This document shows positions 41,421-53,700 of a stretch of DNA of 64,000 bases, piece after piece. The position numbers were made by a program, and so were the translations under genes. Position 1 is the stretch's first letter; every line of letters starts with the position of its first letter. Source of the stretch: Bacteroidaceae bacterium. GTDB taxonomy: Bacteria > Bacteroidota > Bacteroidia > Bacteroidales > Bacteroidaceae. The stretch is taken from contig JAFTYP010000013.1 of NCBI GenBank assembly GCA_017461345.1, positions 1 to 64,000 on the forward strand, in the 5' to 3' direction. The notes under the pieces were generated by a model. The model was not told the DNA's origin and did not search any database. It saw only the letters and a list, made by a program, of their open reading frames with translations.

Positions 41421-44393
41421 ATGATTATGAAATCATTAAAACCCTTATGCTCTTTTGCTTTTGGAGTATTTCTATTTTCTTTCAACAACAATATTCTGGC
41501 TGAAGAAGTTTATCGCGACAATCATGTCCGCTTCACTCTTATTGACGAAGGGACGATCCGACTGGAATATGCTCCCGATGGGAAATTCGTTGATGAGAAA
41601 AGTTTTGTTGCTGTCATCCGTGAATATGGCAGCGTACCCCACAAAGCCTCAACGAGTGGTAAGAAGGTAACTATCACCACTAGCAAATTCAAACTTACCT
41701 ATCGCAAGGATAATGCTCCTTTGAGTGCCAAGAATCTAACTATCACTTCTGCCAAGACGCTTGGGACTTCTTTCTCCTGGACTCCTGGTATGGAGCAAAA
41801 AGGCAACTTGAAAGGCACATACCGCACACTCGATGGTTACGACGGAGATATGTTTCAATACAGCAATCCAAAGACCGTTATGCCATTGGAGGACGGCCTG
41901 CTGGCAACAGATGGCTGGACGCTTATTGACGACTCCAAGAACTATCTCTTCGACGGAGCGAAGGATTGGGACTGGGTAAAGGAGCGTACAAGTGCCGATG
42001 GGGCGCAGGACTGGTACTTTATGGCATATGGTCATGACTACAAGGGGGCTTTGAAGAGTTTTACAAAGTTTGCCGGAAAGGTGCCTTTGCCTCCTCGTTA
42101 TACATTCGGTTACTGGTGGAGCCGTTACTGGAGTTACAGCGACAAGGACCTCCGCGACCTGATTGGCAACTTCCAACGCCTGGACCTTCCGCTCGACGTG
42201 TTGGTCATTGACATGGACTGGCACCCGATAAGCGAGCAGGCCGGTGGTGGCTGGACGGGTTGGGACTGGAACGAACGTCTTTTCCCCGACTATAGGAAGT
42301 TCTTGTCGTACCTTGACGAGCAGGGTGTCAAGACGACCATGAACCTGCATCCTGCCGATGGTGTGCGTCCTTATGAGAAGAAGTATCAGGAGTTCATCGG
42401 CAGGGCCGGCATTGAGAATGGCAAGACTGTTGAATGGCAAGGCAGCGACAAACGCTATGTCAAGGCGCTCTTCGACACTTATCTGCACCCGTATGTCGAC
42501 GAGGGAGTCGACTTCTGGTGGCTCGACTGGCAGCAGTGGCCGAAGGACAAACGCCTTAAGGACCTCGACAATGTCTTCTGGTGCAACTATATTTGGTTTA
42601 CCGATATGGAGAACAACGGCACGAAGCGTCCGTTGCTTTATCACCGCTGGGGCGGACTGGGCAACCACCGTTATCAGATTGGTTTCTCGGGTGATTCGTA
42701 CATTACCTGGGAGAGTCTCCGTTTCCTGCCTTACTTCAACAGCACGGCCTCCAATGTTCTTTATGGCTATTGGAGTCATGACATTGGCGGTCACCAGAGC
42801 AAGAGGCACGGCACACCTGTTGAGCCGGAGTTATATACCCGTGCCATGCAGATGGGACAGTATCTGCCCATCATTCGCAGCCACAGCACGAAGGACCCAC
42901 AACTCAACAAGGAGCCGTGGGCTTTCGACCAGACTACGCAGCGACGTCTCTCTAATGTCATCAATGGTCGTTACGCCCTTGTACCTTATATATATACGAT
43001 GGCTCGCCAGGATTACGAGACGGGCATTTCGCTTTGCCGCCCCATGTACTACGACTACCCCGAGGCTGAAGAGGCGTATGGCATGAAGGAGCAGTATATG
43101 TTTGGCGACAAGATGCTGATTGCCCCTGTCACAAATCCTGTCGACAGAGAGAGTGGTCTGGCTGCGGTGAAGGCCTGGTTGCCGGAAGGCCAGTGGCTGG
43201 AGTACGAGACCGGCACGATGCTCGAAGGCGGACAGACTGTGGAGCGTCTGTTCTCTATGGACGAATATCCCGTCTATGTCAAGGCGGGTAGCATCATTCC
43301 CTACTATGGTAAGGTCAAGAACCTGAGCGGCACCAACCAGCCCGTCATTGTCCGTGTCTTCCCGGGCGGCAACGAAGGCGACTTCCTGCTCTACGAAGAC
43401 AATGGCGAGGACAAGAATTATGTCAGCGAATATGCCACCACGCCACTTTCCTACCAGCGCAACGGCAACACACTGTCTGTTACCATCGGCGAGCGCAAGG
43501 GCAGTTACAAGGACATGCCTGCACGCCGTGACTACACCGTTGCCCTGCCCTGCCAGAAGGCACCCGCTTCTGTCAAGGTCGACGGCAAAGGGGTGGCCTT
43601 CACCTACGACGGTCTGAACCTCGAAACCAGCATTGCCCTGGGCAACATCGACTGCAGCAAAGGCGCCACCATCGAAGTGTCGTTCCCCTCTGCCGACTAT
43701 GCCGTAATGGCCGGCGAGAAAGGGCAGTTCCACCGCATTCAGAATGCCGTGCAGGACTTCAAGCAGCACGATGCCGGCATGGTCTATACAGAGGACTTCG
43801 GTTTCCTGGAAGCCACACCACTCCGCCTTTCCTACCATCCCGAAAAGCAGGACGAGACACTCGCGCACTTCCACAACCTCTATAAGAAACTCCCCATCGT
43901 GCTCGTCGAACAAATGGGCAAGAATCAGAACTTCGACCGCTTCATGCGTCAGGTAGGCGAAGACGGCAAAATGGTTGTAGAAGTATCGTCGGAAGCCTTC
44001 AGCACTGCAGCAGGCACCGGTTTCGACCTCTGCTACTTCCCCAACAAGACACTGGAAGGCGAAGCCAAAGCCACTGGGCACCTGGAGAAGATGGACTTCT
44101 TCATCAGCGGCAGCCCCACGCAAGGCATCCCCGAAAACTACTGGAGCATGACGGCAGAAAGCACCTTCACCGCCCCGGAAACCGGTAATGCGATGTTCAT
44201 CATGACCGGCGACGACGCCTACCGCCTCATTGTAGACGGCAAAGAACTCTTCAGCGACTGGGGCGACCACGCCGAGACAACACGCAACGCCACCATACCC
44301 GTAGAAGCCGGAAAGAAGTACAACGTACGCATCGAATACTACGACAACGAGTACAACGCCATACTCCGGATGCAGACACTCTTCTTCAAGTAA
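41421..44393 (+). CDS. GH31 alpha-glucosidase-like enzyme with C-terminal PA14 domain, secreted
   Basis: A 990-residue exported protein; the start could also be the ATG at 41427. The N-terminal GH31 beta-sandwich (to about residue 210) is followed by the catalytic barrel: DVLVIDMDWHP, FWWLDWQQWP with the predicted nucleophile Asp369, and GFSGDSYITWESL with the predicted acid/base Asp425. Beta domains follow (VYVKAGSIIPYYGKV, DFLLYEDNGEDKNY), and the last about 130 residues form a PA14-like sugar-binding domain (MFIMTGDDAYRLIVDGKELF, IEYYDNEYNAILRMQ). The WWLDWQQ form of the nucleophile motif is typical of a branch distinct from classic maltase-type enzymes. Likely action is release of alpha-linked sugars, possibly acting with the GH66 enzyme on dextran-derived oligosaccharides; this is inference. 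Confidence 0.9.
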   Translation: MIMKSLKPLCSFAFGVFLFSFNNNILAEEVYRDNHVRFTLIDEGTIRLEYAPDGKFVDEKSFVAVIREYGSVPHKASTSGKKVTITTSKFKLTYRKDNAPLSAKNLTITSAKTLGTSFSWTPGMEQKGNLKGTYRTLDGYDGDMFQYSNPKTVMPLEDGLLATDGWTLIDDSKNYLFDGAKDWDWVKERTSADGAQDWYFMAYGHDYKGALKSFTKFAGKVPLPPRYTFGYWWSRYWSYSDKDLRDLIGNFQRLDLPLDVLVIDMDWHPISEQAGGGWTGWDWNERLFPDYRKFLSYLDEQGVKTTMNLHPADGVRPYEKKYQEFIGRAGIENGKTVEWQGSDKRYVKALFDTYLHPYVDEGVDFWWLDWQQWPKDKRLKDLDNVFWCNYIWFTDMENNGTKRPLLYHRWGGLGNHRYQIGFSGDSYITWESLRFLPYFNSTASNVLYGYWSHDIGGHQSKRHGTPVEPELYTRAMQMGQYLPIIRSHSTKDPQLNKEPWAFDQTTQRRLSNVINGRYALVPYIYTMARQDYETGISLCRPMYYDYPEAEEAYGMKEQYMFGDKMLIAPVTNPVDRESGLAAVKAWLPEGQWLEYETGTMLEGGQTVERLFSMDEYPVYVKAGSIIPYYGKVKNLSGTNQPVIVRVFPGGNEGDFLLYEDNGEDKNYVSEYATTPLSYQRNGNTLSVTIGERKGSYKDMPARRDYTVALPCQKAPASVKVDGKGVAFTYDGLNLETSIALGNIDCSKGATIEVSFPSADYAVMAGEKGQFHRIQNAVQDFKQHDAGMVYTEDFGFLEATPLRLSYHPEKQDETLAHFHNLYKKLPIVLVEQMGKNQNFDRFMRQVGEDGKMVVEVSSEAFSTAAGTGFDLCYFPNKTLEGEAKATGHLEKMDFFISGSPTQGIPENYWSMTAESTFTAPETGNAMFIMTGDDAYRLIVDGKELFSDWGDHAETTRNATIPVEAGKKYNVRIEYYDNEYNAILRMQTLFFK

Positions 44394-44534
44394 AAACACA
44401 ACCCACGGCACCGGAAAAAAGCCCAAGCAAGAAGTAAAGAGATGTTAAATACAGAAAGAAAACAGCCATAGGCATTGGACATTCACAAAATAATTCGTAA
44501 TATTGCACAGGCAAACTATAAAAACCAACAACAT

Positions 44535-45341
44535 ATGAAGCACCTTACACTCCTACTGCTGGCAGCAGCCGCACTCTGTCAAAGCACATTCGCACAGACA
44601 AAGACAAAAAACATCTATACCAGCACCACAGCCCTCAACCTCGAGGCACTGCAGAACCCCACACAGCCCGTAACGCTCAACCGCACACTCCTCGCAGGCT
44701 ACAACACCATCTGCCTGCCCATGAACCTCAGCGCAGAGCAACTCCAGGCTGCAGCAAAAGACGTACAGATAGAACGACTCGAAGTAATCCGCCAGGAAGG
44801 CAGCACACTCTGCATGTACTTCCTCGACTGCACCAGCGAAGGCCTGCAGGCAGGCGTACCCTACCTCATCTTCTCTCCCACCTTCCAGACACTCCGTGCC
44901 AGCACACTCAACGCCTCAGGCATCAACACCGAACTGCAGAACATTAGCAAAAGCGACAACGAAGGCAACACCATAACCTTCTGCAGTTCATGGGAAACAC
45001 TCAAGGCCGAAGGACGCTACGGCATACCCGCACAACAAGACACCTACGTCCTCGAAAGCATACTCATCCGCACCGACGGCAGCAAAGCATTCCTGCCCAC
45101 ACGCTGCGGCTTCACATGGGACCAGCAAACCAACAGCGCATCAGCACTCGAAATCAAACACGTCACCAGTCTCGAAGACATAGAAACCAGCATCGACAAA
45201 CTCCAACAGGAAAACACCACCGTCGATGTCTACAACGCACAAGGCACACTCGTCCTCTCACAAACAACCATCAGCAAAGCACGCCAAAGCCTGCCACAAG
45301 GCATCTACGTCGTGAAAGGACAAAAATTTGCAATCCAATAA
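44535..45341 (+). CDS. Small secreted protein with type IX sorting-like C-terminus
   Basis: The start at 44535 (MKHLTLLLLAAAALCQ) gives a clear signal peptide; an in-frame ATG at 44475 would add 20 polar residues in front of it. The mature part of the 268-residue protein is beta-rich, with LNRTLLAGYNTICLPMNLS near its N-terminus. I cannot assign it to a named family. The last about 40 residues (VDVYNAQGTLVLSQ, then LPQGIYVVKGQKFAI) have the pattern of type IX secretion C-terminal sorting domains. It follows the GH31 gene by 141 bp on the same strand and is closed by a hairpin terminator. Cargo of the type IX system is the best guess. Confidence 0.75.
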   Translation: MKHLTLLLLAAAALCQSTFAQTKTKNIYTSTTALNLEALQNPTQPVTLNRTLLAGYNTICLPMNLSAEQLQAAAKDVQIERLEVIRQEGSTLCMYFLDCTSEGLQAGVPYLIFSPTFQTLRASTLNASGINTELQNISKSDNEGNTITFCSSWETLKAEGRYGIPAQQDTYVLESILIRTDGSKAFLPTRCGFTWDQQTNSASALEIKHVTSLEDIETSIDKLQQENTTVDVYNAQGTLVLSQTTISKARQSLPQGIYVVKGQKFAIQ

Positions 45342-45401
45342 ACACCACACCAAGCCACACATCGGCACAACACACTCCCACAAAGGAGAAAACCCATAAC
45401 G

Positions 45402-45433
45402 GAAGCCCGAAGCAACAACACGCTTCGGGCTTC
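45402..45433 (+). terminator. Terminator after the small secreted protein gene
   Basis: GAAGCCCGAAGC pairs with GCTTCGGGCTTC (12 bp) around an eight-base loop, about 60 bp after the stop codon and just before the dnaK control region. Only a short T-rich run follows. Confidence 0.7.
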
Positions 45434-45436
45434 TTC

Positions 45437-45502
45437 TGTCAAAATGTCTGTCAGTTTTTGTCATATTCTTGGCAGAATGTCACACTTTGGCACGGCATTT
45501 GT
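45437..45502 (+). promoter_or_regulatory. Sigma-54-like promoter and TGTCA repeats upstream of dnaK
   Basis: TGGCACG (45488-45494), four bases, then TTGT (45499-45502) match the -24/-12 sigma-54 consensus TGGCACG-N4-TTGC, with the exact 10-bp interval between GG and G(T). Just upstream, TGTCA occurs at 45437, 45449, 45459 and 45478, giving paired sites that an activator could bind. The start codon of dnaK lies 78 bp downstream of the -12 element. No TAnnTTTG primary-sigma box is evident. The match is by eye. Confidence 0.5.
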
Positions 45503-45579
45503 AAAAGATAGGTGAACACGAGTCAACTCGGACAAAAAGACAACACAAAACAGAAACAAACAAAAAAACAAATACAATT

Positions 45580-47487
45580 ATGGGAAAAATTATTGGAATT
45601 GACTTAGGTACGACAAACAGTTGCGTATCAGTATTCGAGGGCAACGAGCCCGTAGTTATCACCAACAGCGAAGGCAAGCGCACAACACCATCCGTCGTAG
45701 CATTCGTTGACGGCGGCGAACGCAAAGTAGGCGACCCCGCAAAGCGCCAGGCAATCACCAACCCGAAGAAGACCATCTTCTCCATCAAACGATTCATGGG
45801 CGAAACATACGACCAGGTGCAGAAAGAAATCGGCCGCGTCCCCTACTCCGTCATCAAAGGCGACAACAACACACCACGCGTTGACATCGACGGAAGAGCC
45901 TACACCCCACAGGAAATCAGCGCAATGATTCTCCAGAAAATGAAGAAGACAGCCGAAGACTACCTCGGTCAGGAAGTGACAGAAGCAGTCATCACCGTCC
46001 CCGCATACTTCAGCGACTCACAGCGCCAGGCAACCAAAGAAGCCGGACAAATCGCAGGTCTCGAAGTAAAACGCATCGTCAACGAACCCACAGCCGCAGC
46101 CCTGGCCTATGGCGTAGACAAAGCAAACAAGGAAATGAAGATTGCCGTATTCGACCTCGGTGGCGGCACATTCGATATCTCTATCCTTGAGTTCGGCGGC
46201 GGAGTCTTCGAGGTTCTCTCCACAAACGGCGACACACACCTCGGCGGCGACGACTTCGACCAAGTCATCATCGACTGGCTCGCAAGCGAATTCAAAGCAG
46301 AAGAAGGCATCGACCTGACACAGGACCCCATGGCCCTTCAACGCCTCAAGGAAGCAGCCGAAAAAGCAAAAATCGAACTCTCAAGCAGCACAACAACCGA
46401 AATCAACCTGCCCTACATCACAGCCGTTGGCGGCGTGCCCAAACACCTCGTTAAGAGCCTCACACGCGCCAAGTTCGAACAACTGGCAGACAACCTGATT
46501 CAGGCATGTAAGATACCTTGCCAGAAGGCAATGCAAGACGCTGGCCTCAGCAACTCCGACATCAACGAAGTAATCCTCGTAGGCGGTTCCAGCCGCATAC
46601 CTGCAGTACAGAAACTCGTAGCCGACTTCTTCGGCAAAGAACCCAGCAAGGGCGTAAACCCCGACGAAGTAGTTGCCATTGGTGCAAGCATACAGGGTGC
46701 AGTCCTGACAGGCGACAAGAGCGACATCGTTCTGCTCGACGTAACACCCCTCTCTATGGGTATCGAAACAATGGGCGGTGTAATGACACGCCTCATCGAG
46801 GCCAACTCTACCATCCCCTGCAAGAAGAGCGAAGTGTTCTCCACAGCAGCCGACAACCAGACAGCCGTTACCATCCACGTTCTGCAAGGCGAACGCCCCA
46901 TGGCAAGCCAGAACAAGAGCGTCGGCCAGTTCAACCTCGACGGCATAGCACCCGCTCGTCGTGGCGTGCCTCAGATTGAAGTAACCTTCGACATCGATGC
47001 CAACGGCATCCTGAATGTCAGCGCAAAAGACAAGGCAACCGGCAAAGAGCAACACATCACCATCACGGCTTCCAGCGGCCTGAGCAAGGAAGAAATCGAA
47101 CGCATGAAGGCAGAAGCAGAAGCCAACGCCGAGAGCGACAAGAAAGAACGCGAGAAGGTCGACAAACTCAACCAGGCTGACTCCATGATTTTCCAAACCG
47201 AAAACATGCTCAAGGAAAGCGGAGACAAGATTCCTGCCGACATCAAGAGCGAAGTAGAGGCTGCCGTTGCAAAACTGAAGACAGCACATCAGGCACAAGA
47301 TCTCGCAGCAATCGACACTGCCATGAACGAACTGCAGACCGTTGCCGGCAAGATGTATCAGGCACAACAGCAGGCAGGCGCCCAGCCCGGTCCAGACATG
47401 AACGGCGGATGCAACAACGGCAACTGCGGTGGCGGAACACAGCAAGGCCCCGACATCCAAGACGCCGACTTCGAGGAGGTGAAGTAA
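45580..47487 (+). CDS. dnaK: Chaperone protein DnaK (Hsp70)
   Basis: The 635-residue cytoplasmic chaperone binds exposed hydrophobic peptides under control of ATP hydrolysis, together with DnaJ and GrpE. The actin-like ATPase domain (about residues 1-385) shows the phosphate-1 motif [42 protein letters not shown] and [11 protein letters not shown]. The substrate-binding domain follows ([39 protein letters not shown]), then the helical lid and the conserved end DADFEEVK after a Gly/Asn/Gln-rich linker. Neither dnaJ nor grpE is adjacent; the gene stands alone between terminators. The upstream region suggests sigma-54-type control rather than a HrcA/CIRCE site, which I do not see. Confidence 0.98.
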   Translation: MGKIIGIDLGTTNSCVSVFEGNEPVVITNSEGKRTTPSVVAFVDGGERKVGDPAKRQAITNPKKTIFSIKRFMGETYDQVQKEIGRVPYSVIKGDNNTPRVDIDGRAYTPQEISAMILQKMKKTAEDYLGQEVTEAVITVPAYFSDSQRQATKEAGQIAGLEVKRIVNEPTAAALAYGVDKANKEMKIAVFDLGGGTFDISILEFGGGVFEVLSTNGDTHLGGDDFDQVIIDWLASEFKAEEGIDLTQDPMALQRLKEAAEKAKIELSSSTTTEINLPYITAVGGVPKHLVKSLTRAKFEQLADNLIQACKIPCQKAMQDAGLSNSDINEVILVGGSSRIPAVQKLVADFFGKEPSKGVNPDEVVAIGASIQGAVLTGDKSDIVLLDVTPLSMGIETMGGVMTRLIEANSTIPCKKSEVFSTAADNQTAVTIHVLQGERPMASQNKSVGQFNLDGIAPARRGVPQIEVTFDIDANGILNVSAKDKATGKEQHITITASSGLSKEEIERMKAEAEANAESDKKEREKVDKLNQADSMIFQTENMLKESGDKIPADIKSEVEAAVAKLKTAHQAQDLAAIDTAMNELQTVAGKMYQAQQQAGAQPGPDMNGGCNNGNCGGGTQQGPDIQDADFEEVK

Positions 47488-47515
47488 TTCCAAGTAGAAA
47501 GACTTCCTTATAGAT

Positions 47516-47558
47516 AACTGGCGTGTGAATCAATTGATTCGCACGCCAGTTGTTTTTT
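47516..47558 (+). terminator. Rho-independent terminator of dnaK
   Basis: A long stem (AACTGGCGTG... paired with ...CGCACGCCAGTT, one mismatch) ends in TGTTTTTTCTTTT, about 28 bp after the dnaK stop codon. Confidence 0.85.
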
Positions 47559-47680
47559 CTTTTATATGTCCTTATTATGCCTTTTCCTGTTACATATCAT
47601 TATAAAAGACCCTGTGACAGATAAGGTTGAACACACTGGACATAAATGTTGTGAAGTGGAGTTGTATTGTTTCAACAAAG

Positions 47681-47711
47681 AACGAGCCGTGCAGTTATTG
47701 CACGGCTCGTT
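47681..47711 (-). terminator. Terminator of the YGGGN-repeat protein gene
   Basis: AACGAGCCGTGCA pairs perfectly with TGCACGGCTCGTT around a five-base loop. On the minus strand it is followed by CTTTGTTG. It lies 24 bp after the stop codon at 47735. Confidence 0.75.
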
Positions 47712-47734
47712 TGTTCATGAACATTAGTTCTTTT

Positions 47735-50700
47735 TTATTTTCTGCCGACTACGACATTGGCATTGCCTGATACATCGGCATTATTTCCGCCACCATAGAC
47801 GTTGCCTAAAATGTTAGCACCTACAACCTTGATAGCCTTTCGTGGAGAATCCTCACCTTCTACAATTGAAACATAGTCAACTGTTTCCGCTGTGCCGATG
47901 TTCACTGTCGTGTTACCTATAACGTCTGCTGCATTACCACCGCCAAAGACTTCGCCTATAACGCCTATGGCACCTGCCGTATGCTCTGGCAAAGTAACAT
48001 CGCCCTCGCTGAAGGTAATGGTCTTTCCTGGATACTCCCATGGGCTATAAGTTGCGTTCTTGCCAACCACTTCGTTGATGTTCACTGTTGGATTACCAGT
48101 CACAACAGCACCTTCACCAAGACCGCCACCGAAGATGCGACCGATACTGGTGAATGACTTCACATTGACTGTAGGGTCTGCCTTACCGTCAGGCGTAATG
48201 TATGGAGCCTGGTTGCCACAACCATAGAGTTCGCCAATGGTGATGGGATGACAGCCTGTCTCCTCGATGTTGACAGTGATGGAACCATTGATAAGGCCAC
48301 TCTCGTTATTGCCACCAAAGATGCGGTCGAAATGTCCGCTTGTGATGTTCAAGACGATATCGCCACCTACATTGGCTCTCTTCGAACCGCCATAGATTAC
48401 TGCCAGCGAAGTGATACAGCCCAGTTTTATCTGTGCGTTGCCTTCCATGTAAGCCTCGTTGCCACCGCCATAGACATCGTCAATGTGCAAGAGACATAGG
48501 TCGTCTGCCTCATCGAGGAAGGCTACGGCTGCACTGCGTACGTTACCCTTCGTGTTCGAACCGCCGAAAGCACTATGGATGCGACCGCCCAACAGATTAA
48601 CTGCTGCCACGCCTGTTCCGTAAGGTTGCTGTGTGCCGGAAATCACTTCGCCCGTCTGTCCGTTGTATTCATAGGTATAGTAACCTACGTTTGCACCCGG
48701 GTTATCCTGGCCGTTGGGAAGTTTGTCCTTACCGTTACCACCGCCAAAGACATAACCTATTTCGTAACAACCATGGACTGTCACTTCCGATGCAGGCACA
48801 GAGGCTGCATTACCGCCACCATAGACATATTGGATACTTGTATCGTCGCAACCATAAATATTTACTGTTGCCTTCGCTTCTGTAGTTTCGGGATTACTGG
48901 GGACGTAAGCAGCCATGTTGCCGCCACCATAGACGGCAGCCACATCGTATGTAGTGTTGTTCTTTTCTCCTGTTTTGTCGGTTCCTACGGTCTTATGGAT
49001 ATTTACAAGAACGTCACCCTTCGGCGAACCGTTCAGGTTGTTGCAGCCGAAGATGTTGCCCGTTACTTTGCAGTCGTTGGTTGCACCTGTCTCTTCGCTA
49101 CCGTTCAGTGTCACGGTAACATCGCCATGGACGTATGCCTCGATGTCTTCAGTAGCATCATTGAAGCCTTTCTTCTGGCCCAAGCCACCACCATAGACAT
49201 CATGCACGGTGCCGCCAACCAGATTAACCGATGTGGTGCCGCCATTGGTGTTCGTGTGTGCAAGTGCACCGCCACCATAGAGAGCGCCTTCTACAGAACC
49301 GCCCAACATGTTGACTGTCACACTGCCACCAACATTAGCCTGCAAGCCGCCGCCAAAGACGTCGTGACTGACTGTTCCGTTCTTGATGTTCACGACTGGG
49401 CTGCCTGCATAGTCGGCCTTGTTGCCTGCACCATATACATAGCCCAGGTAGTTGTAACCGCAAGTAGAGGGATCTGTCCAGTCGATATTCACCTCTATAT
49501 CGCCACTGACAGCACCGCTGGCATTGTTACCGCCAAAAACACGCTCAATGCTACCGCCTGTGATTAAGAGAGAGACATCGCCAGTGATGTTTGCAGCATT
49601 GGCACCGCCATAGACGTCGCCGATGCCTTCGCCCTCATCGCCTGTACAGCCGATGGTCACGATGCCGGCATTACTGGGCGCCATATTACCGCCGCCATAA
49701 ACCTCGTCGATGTGCATGGCGCAAGGACTTGTCTTGTTGACCGACACTTTGATGGTGCCGCCTATCGTGCCTCGAGTATTGGAACCACCATACACACTGC
49801 CGATGGTGCCACCATATATCTTAACATCGGTGTTGCCAGATACGTTGGCTGCAGACACCGTACCATTACCACCGCCAAAGACATTGCCTATCTTGTTGCC
49901 ACCATAGATGGTCACGTTGGTATTGCCGTTGGTGATGTGGGCAGCATTACCACCACCATAGACATAGCCAATGCTGTTTTCGCAGTTGTTGACGGTTACG
50001 GTCGGTGTGCCGTAACTATAGTTGGCCCTGTTGCCGCCGCCATAGACGGCATCCAGTGCATAGGTACCCTCACTTGGAGCAAGGTCTGTGCCATTGATGA
50101 CGACAGCGACTGCCCGCTGCGGTTCGCCATTGATGTTGTTACAGCCATAGACAGCACCAGAGCCGTCGGCAGATGTTGTATTGACAGAACCGCCATTCAC
50201 AGTTACCGCCACAAGTCCATAGACATTGGCTGCATTGTCTGCATTGCCCAAGCCACCGCCATAGAGCGAACCATTGATGACGCCCTTGTTCATGGTGACA
50301 TTGGTATGATAAGTGTTTGTTGCAGTTTCTCCATTGACATAACCCAGAGCCGAGCCACCATAGACATCGCCATAAACGATGACGCCCGGAGTGGTCTGAC
50401 CTGTTGTGCCAAGCGTAATATCCACATTCTGGCTGACACGCGTTGCAGCACCATAACCACCACCATGGATATTGGCAGTAGCAGAAGACGTACCAACCTG
50501 GCCACCATTTACATTTATAGTCACAGAACCGGCGATAGTGCCAGTGACATTCGAGCCACCATACATTCCGCCATTGACTTGTCCGCCAGTCATGGTGATG
50601 TTGACCGTACCGCCACGGTTCTGACAGGCACCGCCAAAGACGCCGCCCGTGATGGAAGCTTGATAAGTTGTGCCGTTAACACCACCGTTTTTTCCATCGA

Positions 50701-53700
50701 CGGTGCCACCTGTAACATAAAGGTTAGAGGTTGCCTCTGTAAAGCCATAAGAACCACCGCCATAGACGCCACGCTCGATATAGGCATTGTCGGCGACTAC
50801 TACGTTTGTGCCCAAACTAATCTGTCCGGAATTACTGCTTGCTCCATAACCGCAGCCAGCGCCAAAGACATTGCCGCCGACAGCACGGTTGATTACACTC
50901 GTTGAACCATTGCTGTCAACCCTTGCCTTGCCACCCACATAGATGTAAGTAGTTCCATCAAGAAGACCACCATCTGATTGGGTACCATTTGCTCCACCTG
51001 CTACCCAACCACCAATAGAACCTCCTGTAATCACATAAGTACGCGTACCACCTGCACCTGCAAACGCAGCGGCTCCGTAAACAGAGCCTCGGATAATACC
51101 GCCCTTCATGCGGAAGGTAAAGCCTGGGGCTGTGGCCGTATGACCTTCTCCCATGCCACCTGCGATATTGGCATACCATTCACCACCTTGAATCTCAAGA
51201 TAGCGATGCCCATAATTATGAGTACTTGTAACACCAATATAATAACTATTATCTGCTGCCGCATCAGCAACGGCGACTCCTGTCATAAAGCTACCGCTCT
51301 TGGACCACACGCGGGCCATTTCGTCTGTAGAAGTCAGTCCTAAGTTTCTATTAGTTGCCGTAAGGAATTTACCAGTAAATGTAAGATTGTCGTTATCTCC
51401 TTTTGCCCGGTCATAGTCACAACCAAACACGACCCAATGTCTGGTAATGGATGAAGGAGTGGCATTATAGCTTGTGAAAGTGCTGAAGTTGCCGCTTTCA
51501 ACTTTCAGTACTTGATTCATTTCTCTCGTGGTATTGGTACCATAGAGCGCACGACGCGTGCCGGTCATGGTCATTCCTCGACCAATCGTGAAATTACGTC
51601 CTGTTGGATTAATTGCACCGCTTGGACTCCAATTGGCAAATTCAATCTTCGTAACCTCTGCATTATTTGGTGTAATGTTACCGGTGAAAGTATAATTGTC
51701 CCTATAGTCATCGCTTCCGTCAGGCTCCACCATTAATATGGTACATGGGGAACTGACGGTAATGGTTCCTGTTACGTTCCTATTTAACACAAGGAAGTTG
51801 GTCTCGTATGTTCCGCCATTTACATTGTAAGTAAACGTATTACCGCTTGCATAAGTCTTATTATTTATGTCCACCCATGTTGCTTCCAATTCGATTTCTG
51901 CAGAGGTGCAGTTAACGCTGGGATAAGGTAGGTTCGTAAACACAATGTCGGCATCCAATGGCAAAATTGCTTCGTCAGCATAGCCGTTGATATATTCGGC
52001 ACCTTCCTTGATTCGCCATCCGCCAAAGCCTTTGTCTGTGGGACGTTTGCTGAAGGGATTGGAGATGACGGTATAGGGGTACTGACCTGCGGTTGTCCCT
52101 TGTTCGAGAGTTTTGTAATACACAAACTCCGTCTCACTTTCATCAATAGACACCGCACCGCCATTGGCCTTGTACGTAATCTTCACATTGCGTGGATTGG
52201 GACTGTAAAGTTTACCGGCATAGTTAGTGTTGTAATTGCCACCATCGACCGAAGCGTCTACACCGCTATAGTAAGTCCAGTTGTGGTCTTCATAGTCGAA
52301 CAAGGTTACGGTGTTGCCATCTGCTCCAGATGAAATCGTTAACGTTTCGGATGCTACGGGAGAGTCGTTCCAACCTTCTTTTACGGCAATGGCCTTGATG
52401 GTGGTCATTGCCGAGAGACCCGACAGGCTTCCCAAATACTGGCTGCTGGAGGTTGTAGGCTCGCTGCCATCGGTGGTATAGTAGATTGTGGCACCTGCCG
52501 TTGCACTGATGGTTGCTGTGCCTGTTTCTGCGTCCGCTGTTATGACAGGTGCAGGAAGCGTTAGTGTCACCACTTGCGTTGTGACTGCCGACACATTGTC
52601 GTTGCGGACAGTGACTGCCTTGATGGTGACAGGAGATGTTGTGCTGGTGGAAAGATCAATAGCACCATTATATACTGTACCATTTGTTGCTGTAGGATCA
52701 CTGCCGTCGAGAGTATAGCGGATAGATGTCGTGCCTGCTGCCTCTGTGCTCAATGTCACGCTGTTTCCGCTAACATTGATGATTGGCGCGGAAGGGGTTG
52801 TACCTTGGATGGTGATTCCCTTCGTCCCAATCAGGGTTGTGCCTGCTGGAGCAGCCGGTGTGCCGCCTGTGACTGTTGCTGTAACAGTGAGGGTCAGCGT
52901 GACATCGTTTTCGGGGAGGCTATTGACTGTAACTACGCCTGAAGTACTATTGACCGTAGCATAACTATTGCTTTCCAGACTCCATGAATATGAACCTATG
53001 GTAGCAGCAACAGGAGTTAAAACCGTGTTGCCGTTGAAATAATGGTCTGTATCATTGAAACGATAATTGGTATAACCTCCTGCCTGATAGGCTGCACCCG
53101 TTGCCGTATAAGGAGTATTGCCTGTTGCCGTGATTACATCGGCTCCATTGATGGTAGGGTTGGTAGATATGTTAATAACGGTGGTGGTAGTGACGGTATT
53201 TGTTGTTGAACGGTAGTCAGTACCATATCCATAGTTTGCATATTGATCAGAGTAATAATTATTTCCATCACCTGTGCTACGGCTAGTTCTCCACGAGTTT
53301 CCACGGTAGTAAGCGTAATAGGCACGATTACCAGAATAATAGTTCAAAAAGTTATTTGTATTTCGCCAATAGGCTGTTTCAGGGGCTGTATTGGTGGTGG
53401 AAATAGCTGTACCATTAGTGGTGCTGCCAACGAGCCAACGTCTTGTTCCATTTCCATCAGTGGTGTACAAAAAGCAGGAGGTACCACCAAGGGTGGCGGC
53501 AGCCAGCGTGCTGGTACTCGACACGCAGGTCCAGACACACTGCGGGCTGAAGGTGTTCGTATAGGTGACGGCTCCATTATTGCCCACGGCCAGATAGCCG
53601 CCATTGTACGTAAAGATATAATCGGCAGCCTTCGCTCCTGCTGCTGCAAGCAGGAGTGCAAGCGTGAAGAGAAACTTGGTTGATATTCTTCTGAGCATTG

